Shown in pieces: positions 43,104 to 52,812 of a stretch of DNA of 64,000 nt. Where the stretch lies: positions 558,001 through 622,000 of the forward strand of contig NZ_QHKY01000001.1 in NCBI RefSeq assembly GCF_003194605.1. Direction: 5' to 3'. Position 1 is the first letter of the stretch. Every line of letters begins with the position of its first letter. This DNA comes from Nocardioides gilvus. Its GTDB lineage: Bacteria > Actinomycetota > Actinomycetes > Propionibacteriales > Nocardioidaceae. The position numbers were made by a program, and so were the translations under genes. Under the pieces are notes generated by a model that was given only the letters and a program-made list of their open reading frames with translations, was not told the DNA's origin and did not search any database.

Positions 43104-43795
43104 CAGTCGGCCTTCCTCTTCCGGGAGCTGAACGCGCGGAGCGCGAAGAATGCGGGAGCGACGACGAAGCCGCCTGCCAACAGGGCGAACACCGCGCCGT
43201 CCGTGAACCCGCCCCACTCGTCGAAGTCGCTCACCGGGGTCATGGTGCGCTCCTCGGCCTCCCAGGTGGCCATCTCCTCGGCGATGCGCACCATGGCCGG
43301 ACCGGGCTGGCCCTTGACCTGGGCGTCGAGGTAGGGCTTCTCCAGGTCGATCGTCTGGATCTCGGCGCGCCCGTCGTCGAAGAGCACCACGTAGAAGCCT
43401 CGTTCGCCGATCGCGTGCGCCCACTGCGCCGCCGCTCCCGAAGGTCGGTACCCGGAGTCGAGCAGGGGTGCGCGCAGGTAGGCGACGCGGGCTGGTGCCT
43501 CGGCCCTCGCCAACGCCGCCTCGACGCGCGCCAGGTGCTGCTCCCCGACCCGGTCGCTGAGCTCGGGGTCGACGGCCACGCGACCCGGCTGCTCGAGCAG
43601 CTGACGTACCGCGTCGACGGGGGCCGGCAACTCCTCGCCCCGTTCGAACTCGGCGATCCGGGCGCTGAGGTCGCGCTGCTCGCGGCCCTCCTGGAACTCC
43701 TGCATCGCGACGCCTGCGCCGACGGCGCTCGCCAGACCGACCACGCAGCCGATCACCCACCCGTACGTACGCCAGAGCGGCTTCCCGGGCGCCAT
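43103..43795 (-). CDS. two-helix membrane protein with TPM-like domain (module gene 2)
   Basis: The 230-aa protein starts at ATG 43795 inside the upstream stop (ATGA). An N-terminal membrane helix (YGWVIGCVVGLASAVGAGVAM) and a C-terminal one (GAVFALLAGGFVVAPAFFALRAF), ending in a basic tail RKRKAD, enclose an extracytoplasmic domain. Its middle (RVAVDPELSDRVGEQHLARVEAALARAEAPARVAYLRAP) resembles the first domain of both flanking genes. It is the middle gene of a three-gene operon with a strict overlap chain. No function is known. Confidence 0.78.
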   Translation of the reverse strand: MAPGKPLWRTYGWVIGCVVGLASAVGAGVAMQEFQEGREQRDLSARIAEFERGEELPAPVDAVRQLLEQPGRVAVDPELSDRVGEQHLARVEAALARAEAPARVAYLRAPLLDSGYRPSGAAAQWAHAIGERGFYVVLFDDGRAEIQTIDLEKPYLDAQVKGQPGPAMVRIAEEMATWEAEERTMTPVSDFDEWGGFTDGAVFALLAGGFVVAPAFFALRAFSSRKRKAD

Positions 43796-45105
43796 CAACG
43801 TGACTCCCTCTCGCGCAGCACCTCTGCGGCCAGCGAGTCGGAGACGGCACCGAAGCCGGTGCGTGCCCACACGTCCTGACGGTCCCAGTACGGGCGTGGG
43901 CCTCGGCGGCCCTTGAGCCGGAGGACCTCGGGCTCACGGCCGGCGGTGACGTCGGCGCTGCAACGGCGGCAGCACGGCACCTCGACCTGTCCCTGCCCCA
44001 GGCGCCAGCCGATCCGCCCGCTGGCCTCCCCGTGCCGCGGGTCGAAGAAGCACGGTCGGTACGCCTCCTTCCCGCCCCGGCGGGCACGCTCCAGGTCGCG
44101 GCTGCCGGTGCGGGCGAGGACCTGGGCACCCACCAGGTCAGCCACGTCCTCGGAGTCCAGCAGGTGCTCTGCGGCCGTACGTGCCGTGGTCGCCGTGGTC
44201 ACCAGGTCGGCATCGGCCCGCTGCAGGTCGACCCGCGACAGCTGCTTGGCCAGGGCGCCGACCAACGTCGTGGCGCGGGCACGTTCGGTGCTCAGGACCG
44301 GCGTCCCCGGGGCCGGGGGCGCCGGGGGCGGGTCCACCGGTGGCGTCCTCGGGGACGCAGCTGAGAGCCCGCGCGACTTGCTCTTCGAGGTCCCTCGCGA
44401 TGCCACCTGAGAGGCGTGTCGCGGCCATCCTCGCAGCGACTGCCCGAGCAGCAACGCCACGACGAGGCCCACCACCCCGCCGACCAGGACGGAGAACCCG
44501 GTCGAGGCGGTGCGGACATCGACGAACTTTTCAGAACGGGGACGCCACTCAGCCCGCTCGAAGACGGCCACGGACCGTTCAGCAAGTGCCCGGACCTCCT
44601 CCTCGTCCAGGGTCGAGGGGTAGTACCCGGCCTCGTTGTGCTCCTGGGCCTCCGCCACGAGCGCCTCGGCCTCCAGCGTGTGGGCCTCCGCCTCCACCAC
44701 GTCCGGCAACGACAGTCGCACGCCTCTCCGCTCCGCCTCCTGCTCGATGAGCTCCTCGTTCGACGAGGCGCTCAACGAGAGCAGGGCCGGGTCCGCGCCG
44801 AGGCCGTAGGAGACGATGACAGGCGTGCCGCTCGTCGTGGCGACGACGTACAGGCCCTTGCCGCCGAGGCGGCGGTGGAGCAGCGCCGCCATCGACTCGC
44901 TGCTCCGGTGGCCCTCTCCGGTCACGCCGTCCGGTGTGCGGACCAGCGCCACGTAGACCGGGAAGGGGACCTCGCGGATCAGCGCAGCGATCCGGTCGTG
45001 GGACTCCTGCGCCTCACCGCTGCCCATCACCCGGTCGATGACCACACCGTCGACGCGCAGCGCGTCCGCGAGAGCGTCGAGATCGGTTGCGTCCGCCGCG
45101 AGCAC
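43795..45105 (-). CDS. membrane protein with TPM-like N-domain and Cys-rich C-domain (module gene 1)
   Basis: The 436-aa protein carries a TPM-like first domain (DGVVIDRVMGSGEAQESHDRIAALIREVPFPVYVALVRTPD... LGGKGLYVVATTSGTPVIVSYG), one membrane segment (TGFSVLVGGVVGLVVALLLG), a Pro-rich linker and a C-terminal domain with Cys motif (PCFFDPRHGEAS, VPCCRRCSADVTAGREPEVL). It ends WARTGFGAVSDSLAAEVL. It is paralogous to the gene at 41901. It starts 9 bases after the ileS stop and so belongs to the ileS transcription unit. Confidence 0.8.
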   Translation of the reverse strand: MLAADATDLDALADALRVDGVVIDRVMGSGEAQESHDRIAALIREVPFPVYVALVRTPDGVTGEGHRSSESMAALLHRRLGGKGLYVVATTSGTPVIVSYGLGADPALLSLSASSNEELIEQEAERRGVRLSLPDVVEAEAHTLEAEALVAEAQEHNEAGYYPSTLDEEEVRALAERSVAVFERAEWRPRSEKFVDVRTASTGFSVLVGGVVGLVVALLLGQSLRGWPRHASQVASRGTSKSKSRGLSAASPRTPPVDPPPAPPAPGTPVLSTERARATTLVGALAKQLSRVDLQRADADLVTTATTARTAAEHLLDSEDVADLVGAQVLARTGSRDLERARRGGKEAYRPCFFDPRHGEASGRIGWRLGQGQVEVPCCRRCSADVTAGREPEVLRLKGRRGPRPYWDRQDVWARTGFGAVSDSLAAEVLRERESR

Positions 45106-45114
45106 CGCCGTGCC

Positions 45115-48100
45115 TCAGGACTTCGACACGGTGAGGAAAGCCGTCTCGCCGTCACCGACGACGACCTCGACGCCCGCCTCGACGCCCGCCTCGACCGCGT
45201 ACGAGGTGGCCAGGGTCTCCCCCGCCACCAACGCCTCGTGGGTCCGGGCGGCCGCCTGCACGGTCTCGGAGCCGGCCACCACGAGCGCGATCCGGTCGGA
45301 GACGTCGAAGCCGGAGTCCTTGCGCGCCTGCTGCACGGCCCGCACGAGATCGCGGGCCAGACCCTCAGCGGCGAGCTCGGGAGTGACCTGGGTGTCGAGC
45401 ACCACGAAGCCGCCCACGGGCAGCATGCCGGTCGCGGTGCTGCCGTCCCCGGCACCGGCCACGGTCTCGAGGGTGTACTCCCCCTCGACGAGCGCCAGGC
45501 CACCAGCGGTCACGGTGCCGTCGGCATCGACGGACCAGTCACCCGACTTCGACCCCTTGATCGCGAGCTGGACGTTCTTGCCCAACCGCGGACCGGCGGC
45601 ACGGGCGTTGACGGTGAGCTTCTGCTCCACCGCGTACGCCTTCGCCTCCTCGGCCTCGGGGTCGACCACGCGCACCGACTTCAGGTTGAGCTCGTCGGCG
45701 ACCAGCGCCTCGAAACCGGTGACCGACGCGCCGGGGGCGACGACGGTGAGCCCGGCCAGGGGCAGGCGGTTGCGCAGGTTGGCCGCCTTGCGCAGCGCGG
45801 AACCGGCCGAGCAGACGTCACGGACGAGGTCCATGGTCGCAACCAGGTCGTCGTCGGCGGGCAGTTCGTCGAGGGTGGGCCAGTCGGTCAGGTGCACCGA
45901 ACGCCCGCCGGTCAGTCCGCGCCAGATCTCCTCGGTGACCAGCGGCAGCAGCGGCGCCGCGACCCGGAGCAGGGTCTCCAGCACCGTGTAGAGGGTGTCG
46001 AAGGCGTCGGCCGTCTCGGGAGCCACGTCCCCATCGGTCACACCTTCTGCCCAGAAGCGCTCCCGCGAGCGGCGTACGTACCAGTTGGTCAGGACGTCGA
46101 GGAAGGTGCGCGTCGCCTCACAGGCCCCGGCGATGTCGAAGTCGTCCTGCAGCTGGGTAGAGGTCGCCACGAACTCGCGCGTCTTGGCGAGCAGGTAGCG
46201 GTCCATCGGGTGCGTCGACTGGTCGTCGGCGGCACGCTTCTTCGCCGTGTAGCCGGCCGCGTTGGCGTACATCTGGAAGAAGTACCAGGTGTTCCAGAGC
46301 GGGATCATCACCTGGCGCACCGAGTCGCGGATGCCGGACTCGGTGACCACCAGGTTGCCGCCGCGCAGGATCGGGCTCGACATCAGGAACCAGCGCATCG
46401 CGTCGGCCCCGTCGCGGTCGAAGACCTCGGAGACGTCGGGGTAGTTGCGCAGTGACTTCGACATCTTCTGCCCGTCGGAGCCGAGCACGATGCCGTGGCT
46501 GATGCAGTTGGAGAAGGCAGGCTTGTCGAAGAGGCCGGTCGCGAGCACGTGCAACGTGTAGAACCACCCGCGGGTCTGACCGATGTACTCGACGATGAAG
46601 TCGCCCGGGAAGTGGCCCTTCTTCTCCGCGGTGCCGTCGAACCAGTCCCCGTTCTCGAAGGGGTAGTGGTTCTGCGCGAAGGACATCGAGCCGGAGTCGA
46701 ACCAGACGTCGAGCACGTCGGCGACCCGCCGCATCGTCGACTGCCCCTCTTCGGGCGTACGCGGGTCGTCGGGGTTGGGGCGGGTCAGGTCGTCGATCCA
46801 CGGGCGGTGCAGGTCGGGCTCACCGTCAGCGTTCAGCGGCAGGCGGCCGAAGTCGCGCTCGATGGCCTCGAACGAGCCGTACACGTCGAGGCGCGGGTAG
46901 GCCTCGTCGTCGGACTTCCACACCGGCACCGGGGAGCCCCAGAAGCGGTTGCGGGTGATCGACCAGTCCCGGGCGTTCTCGAGCCACTTGCCGAACTGGC
47001 CGTGCTTGATGTGGTCAGGCACCCAGTTGATCTGCTCGTTGTTGGCGAGCATCTGCTCCTTGAAGGCCGTCACCTCGACGAACCACGACGAGACACCCTT
47101 GTAGATCAGGGGCTCGCGGCAGCGCCAGCAGTGCGGGTAGGAGTGCTCGTACGACTCCCGGCGTAGCAGGACCGTGCCCTCGGAGACGGAACCGTGCTGA
47201 CCGCTCTCACCGCGGGTGGCTGCTTTGAGGTGCTCGATGATCGGGGCGTTGGCGTCGAAGACCAGGGTGTCGGCGTACTCGACGACCGGATGGGTGAAGC
47301 GGCCGTCCTTGCCGACCGGCATCACGGCCTCGATGCCCTCACGGTCGGTGACCTCCTTGTCGACCTCACCGAAGGCGCCGGCGGTGTGCACGACACCCGT
47401 ACCGTCGGTGGTCGTCACGGCGTCGTCGGCCGCCACCACGCGGAAGGCTCCTGCGTGGCCCGCGTAGTAGCTGAACGGCGGGGTGTACGTGCGTCCCACC
47501 AGGTCGGCGCCGGAGTAGGTGGCGAGCACGGTGAACTCGCCGTGCTCGTCGGCCAACTCGCGGGCGTACTTGGGGAGCAGGGCCGCGGCGAGGACGTACC
47601 GCGCCTTCGTGCCTTCGACACCCGGCACCGGGGCCTCGACCACGACGTAGTCGATCTCGGAGCCGACCATCACCGCGAGGTTGGAGGGCAGGGTCCAGGG
47701 CGTGGTCGTCCAGACGAGGATCTTCGCACCGTCCAGGGGGCTGTCCTCGCCGCGGTCCTCGAGGGTGAAGCCGACCGTGACGGCCGGGTCCTGACGCATC
47801 TTGTAGACGTCGTCGTCCATCCGCAGCTCGTGGTTGGAGAGCGGGGTCTCGTCCTTCCAGCAGTACGGGAGGACCCGGAAGCCCTCGTAGATCCAGCCCT
47901 TCTCGTGAAGCGTCTTGAAGGCCCACATCACCGACTCCATGAACTCGGGGTTCATGGTCTTGTAGTCGTTGTCGAAGTCGACCCAGCGGGCCTGACGGGT
48001 GACGTACGTCCTCCACTCGTCGGCGTACTGGAGGACCGAGGAACGGCAGGCGTCGTTGAACTTGTCGATGCCCATCTCGACGATCTCGTCGGTGGTCTTG

Positions 48101-48444
48101 ATGTCGAGCTGGCGCATCGCCTCGAGCTCGGCCGGGAGGCCGTGGGTGTCCCACCCGAAGCGGCGCTCCACCAACTTGCCGCGCATCGTCTGGTAGCGCG
48201 GGACGATGTCCTTGACGTAGCCGGTCAGCAGGTGGCCGTAGTGCGGCAACCCGTTGGCGAAGGGCGGGCCGTCGTAGAAGACGAACTCGTCCTCGCCGTG
48301 CGCGCCACCGTCGCGGGCCTCGATGCTGGCGGCGAACGTGTCGTCGGCCTGCCAGTACCCCAGGACGGCCTCCTCGATCGCGGGGAAGCGCGGGCTCGAG
48401 GGGACGCTCTGCGCGCCGGTGTGCGAGACCAAGGGGTAGGCCAT
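45115..48444 (-). CDS. ileS: isoleucyl-tRNA synthetase
   Basis: The 1,109-aa class I synthetase has [14 protein letters not shown] (HIGH-type motif), editing domain ([19 protein letters not shown]), KMSKS motif ([14 protein letters not shown]) and the CWRC zinc region ([12 protein letters not shown]). The length fits eukaryote-like (type 2) IleRS found in actinobacteria, a form often less sensitive to mupirocin. Expression is probably controlled by the T-box leader just upstream (48445-48700). A three-gene membrane module follows in the same direction. Confidence 0.97.
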   Translation of the reverse strand: MAYPLVSHTGAQSVPSSPRFPAIEEAVLGYWQADDTFAASIEARDGGAHGEDEFVFYDGPPFANGLPHYGHLLTGYVKDIVPRYQTMRGKLVERRFGWDTHGLPAELEAMRQLDIKTTDEIVEMGIDKFNDACRSSVLQYADEWRTYVTRQARWVDFDNDYKTMNPEFMESVMWAFKTLHEKGWIYEGFRVLPYCWKDETPLSNHELRMDDDVYKMRQDPAVTVGFTLEDRGEDSPLDGAKILVWTTTPWTLPSNLAVMVGSEIDYVVVEAPVPGVEGTKARYVLAAALLPKYARELADEHGEFTVLATYSGADLVGRTYTPPFSYYAGHAGAFRVVAADDAVTTTDGTGVVHTAGAFGEVDKEVTDREGIEAVMPVGKDGRFTHPVVEYADTLVFDANAPIIEHLKAATRGESGQHGSVSEGTVLLRRESYEHSYPHCWRCREPLIYKGVSSWFVEVTAFKEQMLANNEQINWVPDHIKHGQFGKWLENARDWSITRNRFWGSPVPVWKSDDEAYPRLDVYGSFEAIERDFGRLPLNADGEPDLHRPWIDDLTRPNPDDPRTPEEGQSTMRRVADVLDVWFDSGSMSFAQNHYPFENGDWFDGTAEKKGHFPGDFIVEYIGQTRGWFYTLHVLATGLFDKPAFSNCISHGIVLGSDGQKMSKSLRNYPDVSEVFDRDGADAMRWFLMSSPILRGGNLVVTESGIRDSVRQVMIPLWNTWYFFQMYANAAGYTAKKRAADDQSTHPMDRYLLAKTREFVATSTQLQDDFDIAGACEATRTFLDVLTNWYVRRSRERFWAEGVTDGDVAPETADAFDTLYTVLETLLRVAAPLLPLVTEEIWRGLTGGRSVHLTDWPTLDELPADDDLVATMDLVRDVCSAGSALRKAANLRNRLPLAGLTVVAPGASVTGFEALVADELNLKSVRVVDPEAEEAKAYAVEQKLTVNARAAGPRLGKNVQLAIKGSKSGDWSVDADGTVTAGGLALVEGEYTLETVAGAGDGSTATGMLPVGGFVVLDTQVTPELAAEGLARDLVRAVQQARKDSGFDVSDRIALVVAGSETVQAAARTHEALVAGETLATSYAVEAGVEAGVEVVVGDGETAFLTVSKS

Positions 48445-48700
48445 GAGGGGCTCCTGCGTAGTACGTCGGTCGTGTGGGTGCTGGGATCACGCTGTGCTGG
48501 GATCACTCACACGAGGACGACGGGAGCCGCGGTACCACCTCGTTTGCCCGCCGCGCAGAAGCACGAGGGCCACTCATTGTGTGGGCTGTGACGGGCCACT
48601 CCCGTTCGGTTCTACTGGGGCGCTCCCCGGCGTGGGAGACCCGTTCTTCCGAAGGCTCGCCGCTGATGACGGCTCAGACGCCTGCGACGATCGTACGCAA
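48445..48700 (-). promoter_or_regulatory. translational T-box riboswitch of ileS
   Basis: On the minus strand the T-box core AGGTGGTACCGCGG lies at 48527-48540. It is flanked by ACGAGG and CCTCGT, which can pair as the antisequestrator, and CGTGTG/CACACG downstream gives a competing stem before AGGAG and the ATG at 48444. A GCCG-CGGC stem holds ATC (48665-48667) in its loop, a plausible isoleucine specifier in an ultrashort stem I. GTGCTGGGATCAC is repeated at 48478 and 48494. No U-tract is seen, so control of translation is likely, as in other actinobacterial ileS leaders. Confidence 0.9.
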
Positions 48701-48817
48701 TAGTCCGCGACAGCCGCCAATCTCGTCCTCGCCGAGCGCTTGTGTGCGCGAACTGGTCCAGTTGCCGGCGTTTCGGTGCACTTCGTGCACACAACTCGGT
48801 GCACGGCGCCGTGTGAC
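48701..48817. other. intergenic region upstream of the ileS leader
   Basis: Three GTGCAC words occur here, two of them forming the dyad GTGCAC-TTC-GTGCAC at 48776-48790. The ileS promoter must lie here or in the T-box upstream edge. No gene is seen. Confidence 0.4.
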
Positions 48818-49288
48818 CTACGTGCCGTTCCCGGCGGGGCGGGTCTCCGGCTCGACGTGCCTGAGCCAGGCCAGCCCGATGAACGGCAGCACCAACGGCA
48901 CGTAGCCGTAACCGGCACCGAAGTGGGACCACACCGTGGCCTCCGCGAAGAGCTCCGGGTCGAGGTAGGTCCACAACCCCACGCCCAGCACACCCACCAT
49001 CTCGAAGAGGCAGGCGGCGAGCGCGACCCGGAACCACGTACGCCCCGGCTTGCGGAACGCGACCGTGGCGACCAGATAGACCAGCGCCGCGACCAACGAC
49101 AACAGGTAGGCGACCGGGGCAGCGTCGAAATCGGTGACGATCTGGGAGAAGGAGCGCGCCCCCGCGGAGATCGCGAAGACCGCGTAGGCCGCGATCAGCA
49201 GCTGGCCGAGCGCCCGGCTGCGCGCGGGAGGCTTCGGGCGCACGGGGTCAGTGCTCACCGGGTCACGGGTCACAGGTTCACGGCTCAC
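48818..49288 (-). CDS. small four-helix membrane protein
   Basis: The 156-aa protein has a polar Pro/Arg-rich N-terminus and four membrane segments (LGQLLIAAYAVFAISAGARS; VAYLLSLVAALVYLVATVAF; FRVALAACLFEMVGVLGVGLWTY; GAGYGYVPLVLPFIGLAWL). The motif YLDPELFAEATVWSHFGAGYGYVPLVLP is recurrent in a small actinobacterial membrane-protein family of unknown function. It overlaps the next gene upstream (GTGA). Confidence 0.75.
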   Translation of the reverse strand: MSREPVTRDPVSTDPVRPKPPARSRALGQLLIAAYAVFAISAGARSFSQIVTDFDAAPVAYLLSLVAALVYLVATVAFRKPGRTWFRVALAACLFEMVGVLGVGLWTYLDPELFAEATVWSHFGAGYGYVPLVLPFIGLAWLRHVEPETRPAGNGT

Positions 49289-49680
49289 AGGGTCATCTGC
49301 AGACGGACGACCAGCACGGCCATCGCGAGCGCACAGACGGCGACGACGCCGAGGTGCGGCGGGGGCGCCGGGACCTGGTTGCCTTCGTCGTCGAGGACCG
49401 GCTTGCCCTTCTCGTCGACCTCACCTCGCTGGTTGAGCAGGATGACCGGCAACCCCACGGCAGCAACCATGTAGCCGATGTGGGTCACGTTGTTGTCCAC
49501 CTCGTGCCCCTGCAGCAGCATGACCGCGTCGAGGGCGACGACGAAGGCGGTCGCGCCGTGCAGACCCTTCATCGCGAGCCGCGCCGGTCGGTCGAGCGAG
49601 GGCTTGGCGATGGCCACCAGAGCAAGAATCGCGAGCAGGCCCAGCAAGGCCGCCACCGCGTACGTCAGGGCTGGATACAC
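49285..49680 (-). CDS. small membrane protein
   Basis: The 131-aa protein has an N-terminal helix (ALTYAVAALLGLLAILALVAI), a central pair (GATAFVVALDAVMLLQ; THIGYMVAAVGLPVILL) and a final helix (VAVCALAMAVLVVRL), with a short acidic loop DEKGKPVLDDEGNQ. It is co-transcribed with the preceding membrane protein. No family is recognised. Confidence 0.7.
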   Translation of the reverse strand: MYPALTYAVAALLGLLAILALVAIAKPSLDRPARLAMKGLHGATAFVVALDAVMLLQGHEVDNNVTHIGYMVAAVGLPVILLNQRGEVDEKGKPVLDDEGNQVPAPPPHLGVVAVCALAMAVLVVRLQMTL

Positions 49681-49709
49681 GTGAGGAATGCTAACGGGCC
49701 CCCCGTACG

Positions 49710-50669
49710 ATGACCCACGTGAGTCAGACTGCTGCTTGGGGCTTCGCCCTCGTGACCCGTGATGCTTCCGACAACGTCCTCGACGCCTGGTTCCCGGCCC
49801 CCGCGCTGGGCACGCCGGACGGCGCCGAGGCCCCCCAGGAGTTGGCGAGCCTGGCCGACACCGACGACGCGCGCCGGGTGCGCACCGACGTCGAGCTCGT
49901 CGAGATCGCCGACCTCTCGACTCCTCCGGCCACCACGCAGGACGTGTGGCTGCGTCTGCACCTGCTCTCCTCGCGCCTGGTCCAGCCGCACGGTCTGTCG
50001 ATGGACGGCGTCTTCGGCCTGCTGAACAACGTCGTGTGGACCTCCGCCGGGCCGTGCGCGGTCGAGGGCTTCGAGCTGACGCGTGGCCGGCTGCGCGCCG
50101 CCGGCCAGAGCGTCGCCGTCTACGGCGTCGACAAGTTCCCCCGGATGGTCGACTACGTCCTTCCCAGCGGCGTACGCATCGCCGACGCCGACCGGGTCCG
50201 CCTGGGCGCCCACCTCGCCGCCGGCACGACCGTGATGCACGAGGGCTTCGTCAACTTCAACGCCGGCACCCTGGGCGCCTCGATGGTCGAGGGTCGGGTC
50301 TCCGCAGGTGTCGTCGTCGGTGACGGCTCCGACATCGGCGGCGGCGCCTCGATCATGGGCACCCTCTCCGGTGGCGGCAAGCAGGTCATCTCCGTCGGCG
50401 AGCGCTGCCTGTTGGGCGCGAACGCCGGGATCGGAATCTCACTGGGCAACGACTGCGTCGTCGAGGCCGGCACCTACGTCACCGCCGGCACCAAGGTCAC
50501 CGTGGTGCCGAGTCGGGACGGCGACTCGTCCCGCGTCGTGAAGGCCTCCGAGCTGTCGGGCGCGGACAACGTGCTCTTCCGCCGCAACTCCGTCTCGGGC
50601 GCCATCGAAGCGGTGGCCCGGAAAAGCCAGGGCATCGAGCTGAACGCCGCGCTCCACGCGAACGACTGA
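49710..50669 (+). CDS. dapD: 2,3,4,5-tetrahydropyridine-2,6-dicarboxylate N-succinyltransferase
   Basis: The 319-aa protein has an N-terminal helical domain (actinobacterial type, TAAWGFALVTRDASDNVLDAWFP) and a left-handed beta-helix with hexapeptide repeats (GAHLAAGTTVMHEGFVNFNAGTLGASMVEGRV). The active-site loop region GGGASIMGTLSGGGKQVISVGERCLLGANAGIGI follows. It succinylates tetrahydrodipicolinate in DAP/lysine synthesis. The start could be GTG 49719. It is divergent from the two membrane-protein genes. Confidence 0.95.
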   Translation: MTHVSQTAAWGFALVTRDASDNVLDAWFPAPALGTPDGAEAPQELASLADTDDARRVRTDVELVEIADLSTPPATTQDVWLRLHLLSSRLVQPHGLSMDGVFGLLNNVVWTSAGPCAVEGFELTRGRLRAAGQSVAVYGVDKFPRMVDYVLPSGVRIADADRVRLGAHLAAGTTVMHEGFVNFNAGTLGASMVEGRVSAGVVVGDGSDIGGGASIMGTLSGGGKQVISVGERCLLGANAGIGISLGNDCVVEAGTYVTAGTKVTVVPSRDGDSSRVVKASELSGADNVLFRRNSVSGAIEAVARKSQGIELNAALHAND

Positions 50670-50672
50670 CGC

Positions 50673-51647
50673 ATGCCCCGAGGACGGCGCGTGGTCGGCA
50701 CGCTGATCACTTTGGCGCTCGTCGCCGCCGTCGTCATCGGGGTGACGGTCCTGTTCGACCGGGGCGTACGCCCCCTCCTCACCACCCACGAGTGCGTCGC
50801 CGAGGTGGACGGCACTGAGGTGCGCCTCAGCCTCGAGCAGGCGGAGAATGCTGCACTGATCGCCGCCATCGCCCAGTCCCGAGGGCTGCCGGCCAGAGCC
50901 GTGACGATCGCTCTCGCCACGGCGTACCAGGAGTCGAAGATCCTCAACATCACCTACGGCGACCGCGATTCACTGGGCCTCTTCCAGCAGCGGCCGTCGA
51001 CGGGCTGGGGCACCGAGGAGGAGGTGTTGGACCCGTTCCACTCCACCAACGCCTTCTACGACGCCCTGGTCAAGGTGCCCGACTACCGCAAGCTCGACGT
51101 GACCGTCGCGGCGCAGAGGGTGCAGCGCTCGGCCTATCCCGAGGCGTACGCCGACCACGAGGAAGATGCCCGGGTGCTGGCGTCGGCGCTGAGCGGCAAC
51201 TCGCGCGGCTCCTTTCACTGCATCACCGAGGGCAACCCCGACACCACCTCGCCGGACCTCGAGGAGAACGGCCTCACCGAGCGCGCCGACGGCGTACGCC
51301 GTGACCTGCTGGCCGCCTTCGGGGACCAGGCCCTCGGTGGCTTCGAGCCACGCGGGGTCGACTCAGGTCACATGAGCGGCTCGACCCACTACGAGGGCCG
51401 CGCGGTCGACATCTTCTACCGCCCGATCAACGCGCAGAACAAGCGACGAGGGTGGGCGATGGCCCACTACCTGGTGGCCCAGGCCGACCGGCTGGCGATC
51501 AGCACCGTCATCTTCGACGGCAAGATCTGGAAGTCAGGGAGCCGCTCCTCCGACGGCTGGCGCGACTACCGGGTGCCCCGCACCTCCAAGGGCAATCGGG
51601 AGATCCTGGAGCACCGCGACCACGTGCATGTGGACGTGCACCGGTAG
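50673..51647 (+). CDS. exported lysozyme-like and D,D-peptidase-like cell-wall protein
   Basis: The 324-aa protein starts with a signal anchor (VVGTLITLALVAAVVIGVTVLF). Residues about 50-170 look like a lysozyme-like fold (AVTIALATAYQESKILNITYGDRDSLGLFQQRPSTGWGT). The C-terminal part has HMSGSTHYEGRAVDIFYRP and EHRDHVHVDVHR, with His/Asp and HxH positions as in M15-type zinc peptidases. It may act on peptidoglycan. Relatives are often misnamed heavy-metal transporters. It lies three bases after dapD and so shares its transcription. Confidence 0.7.
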   Translation: MPRGRRVVGTLITLALVAAVVIGVTVLFDRGVRPLLTTHECVAEVDGTEVRLSLEQAENAALIAAIAQSRGLPARAVTIALATAYQESKILNITYGDRDSLGLFQQRPSTGWGTEEEVLDPFHSTNAFYDALVKVPDYRKLDVTVAAQRVQRSAYPEAYADHEEDARVLASALSGNSRGSFHCITEGNPDTTSPDLEENGLTERADGVRRDLLAAFGDQALGGFEPRGVDSGHMSGSTHYEGRAVDIFYRPINAQNKRRGWAMAHYLVAQADRLAISTVIFDGKIWKSGSRSSDGWRDYRVPRTSKGNREILEHRDHVHVDVHR

Positions 51648-51668
51648 CACAGCCCCGAAGCCGGGAAA

Positions 51669-51687
51669 GCGCCGGATCAGCCGGCGC
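51669..51687. terminator. hairpin at the convergent end of dapC
   Basis: GCGCCGG-ATCAG-CCGGCGC is a perfect 7-bp stem that includes the dapC stop codon (51677-51679) and lies 22 bases after the exported-protein stop. No T-run is present, so it may be a bidirectional terminator or an end-of-gene structure only. Confidence 0.4.
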
Positions 51688-52807
51688 GAAGACGCTCGAC
51701 GGCCGCAGCGACCCGCTCGTCGGTCGCGGTGAAGGCGACGCGGACGTGTCGGGATCCAGCCCCGCCGTAGAAGGCGCCGGGCGCCACCAGGATGCCGCGC
51801 TCGGCGAACCAGGAGACCAGGTCCCAACAATCCGTGTCGTCACTCTCGCGGGTGGTCCACAGGTAGAGGCTGGCCTCGCTGTGCTCGACGGTGAACCCCG
51901 CAGCCTCCAGAGCGGCCTTGAGGTCGCGGCGGCGAGCCGCATAGCGGGCGTGCTGCTCGGCCACGTGGTCGTCATCGGCCAGCACCGCAGCCATCACCCG
52001 CTGCTGCGGCTCGGGCATCATCAGGCCGAGGTTCTTGCGTACGGCCAGCAGCTCGGCGACCACCTCCGGGTCACCGGCCACGAAGGCGCAGCGGTAACCG
52101 GCCAGGTTGGACCGCTTGGACAGCGAGTGCACCGCCAGGATCCCGGTGTGGTCGCCGCCGCAGACGTCCGGGTGCAGGACGCTGACCGGCAGGTTGTCGG
52201 AGTCCCAGGCGCACTCGAGATAGCACTCGTCGGAGACGAGCAGCACCCCACGCTCGCGGCACCAGTCGACGACCTTCTTCAGGTGGGCGACCGGCAGCAC
52301 CTTGCCGGTGGGGTTGGACGGACTGTTGAGCCACAACAGCTTCGGCCTGCGCGGTCCGATCCCGGTGAGGCTGTCACTCGCGATGATCTCGGCCCCGACC
52401 AGAGCAGCGCCGACCTCGTACGTCGGGTAGGCCAACGCGGGCTGCACGATCAGGTCGCCGGGCCCCAGTCCCAGGTGCATCGGCAGCGCGCCGATGAACT
52501 CCTTGGACCCCACCAGCGGCAGCACACCGTCGACGCCGATGTTGGTGGCGCCAGCGGTGCGCACCAGCCAGTCGACGATCGCCTGACGGGTCTCCATGCG
52601 GCCGATGGTGATCGGGTAGCCCGGAGAGTCAGCGGCGTCGCACAGCGCCTGCTGCGCCACGGCGGGGGTCGGGTCCACCGGCGTACCGATCGACAGGTCG
52701 ACGATCCCGTCCGCGTGCGAGCGCGCCCGAGCAGCGTGCTCGGTCAGTTTGTCCCAGGGGAAGTCAGGGAGTCGAGACGAGACGGCGCCGGGTGCGTGAC
52801 TCGGCAC
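51677..52807 (-). CDS. dapC: succinyldiaminopimelate aminotransferase
   Basis: The 376-aa class I/II aminotransferase starts at GTG 52807 (PSHAPGAVSSRLPDFPWDKL). It shows VDLSIGTPVDPTP, GSKEFIGALP, NSPSNPTGKVLPV, LLVSDECYLE and the PLP Lys in HSLSKRSNLAGYR. It makes N-succinyl-LL-2,6-diaminopimelate. The ferredoxin gene lies five bases upstream, as in M. tuberculosis fdxC-Rv1178. Three dap genes lie within 12 kb of this window. Confidence 0.94.
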   Translation of the reverse strand: MPSHAPGAVSSRLPDFPWDKLTEHAARARSHADGIVDLSIGTPVDPTPAVAQQALCDAADSPGYPITIGRMETRQAIVDWLVRTAGATNIGVDGVLPLVGSKEFIGALPMHLGLGPGDLIVQPALAYPTYEVGAALVGAEIIASDSLTGIGPRRPKLLWLNSPSNPTGKVLPVAHLKKVVDWCRERGVLLVSDECYLECAWDSDNLPVSVLHPDVCGGDHTGILAVHSLSKRSNLAGYRCAFVAGDPEVVAELLAVRKNLGLMMPEPQQRVMAAVLADDDHVAEQHARYAARRRDLKAALEAAGFTVEHSEASLYLWTTRESDDTDCWDLVSWFAERGILVAPGAFYGGAGSRHVRVAFTATDERVAAAVERLRAG

Positions 52808-52812
52808 GCGCC

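Noticed and set aside
47194..48591. Plus-strand frame of 465 codons opposite ileS
   Set aside because: Same GC effect; the ileS product carries all class I synthetase motifs.
48574..48993. Possible protein genes inside the ileS leader
   Set aside because: The leader sequence is better explained as a T-box RNA, and the frames have no motif.
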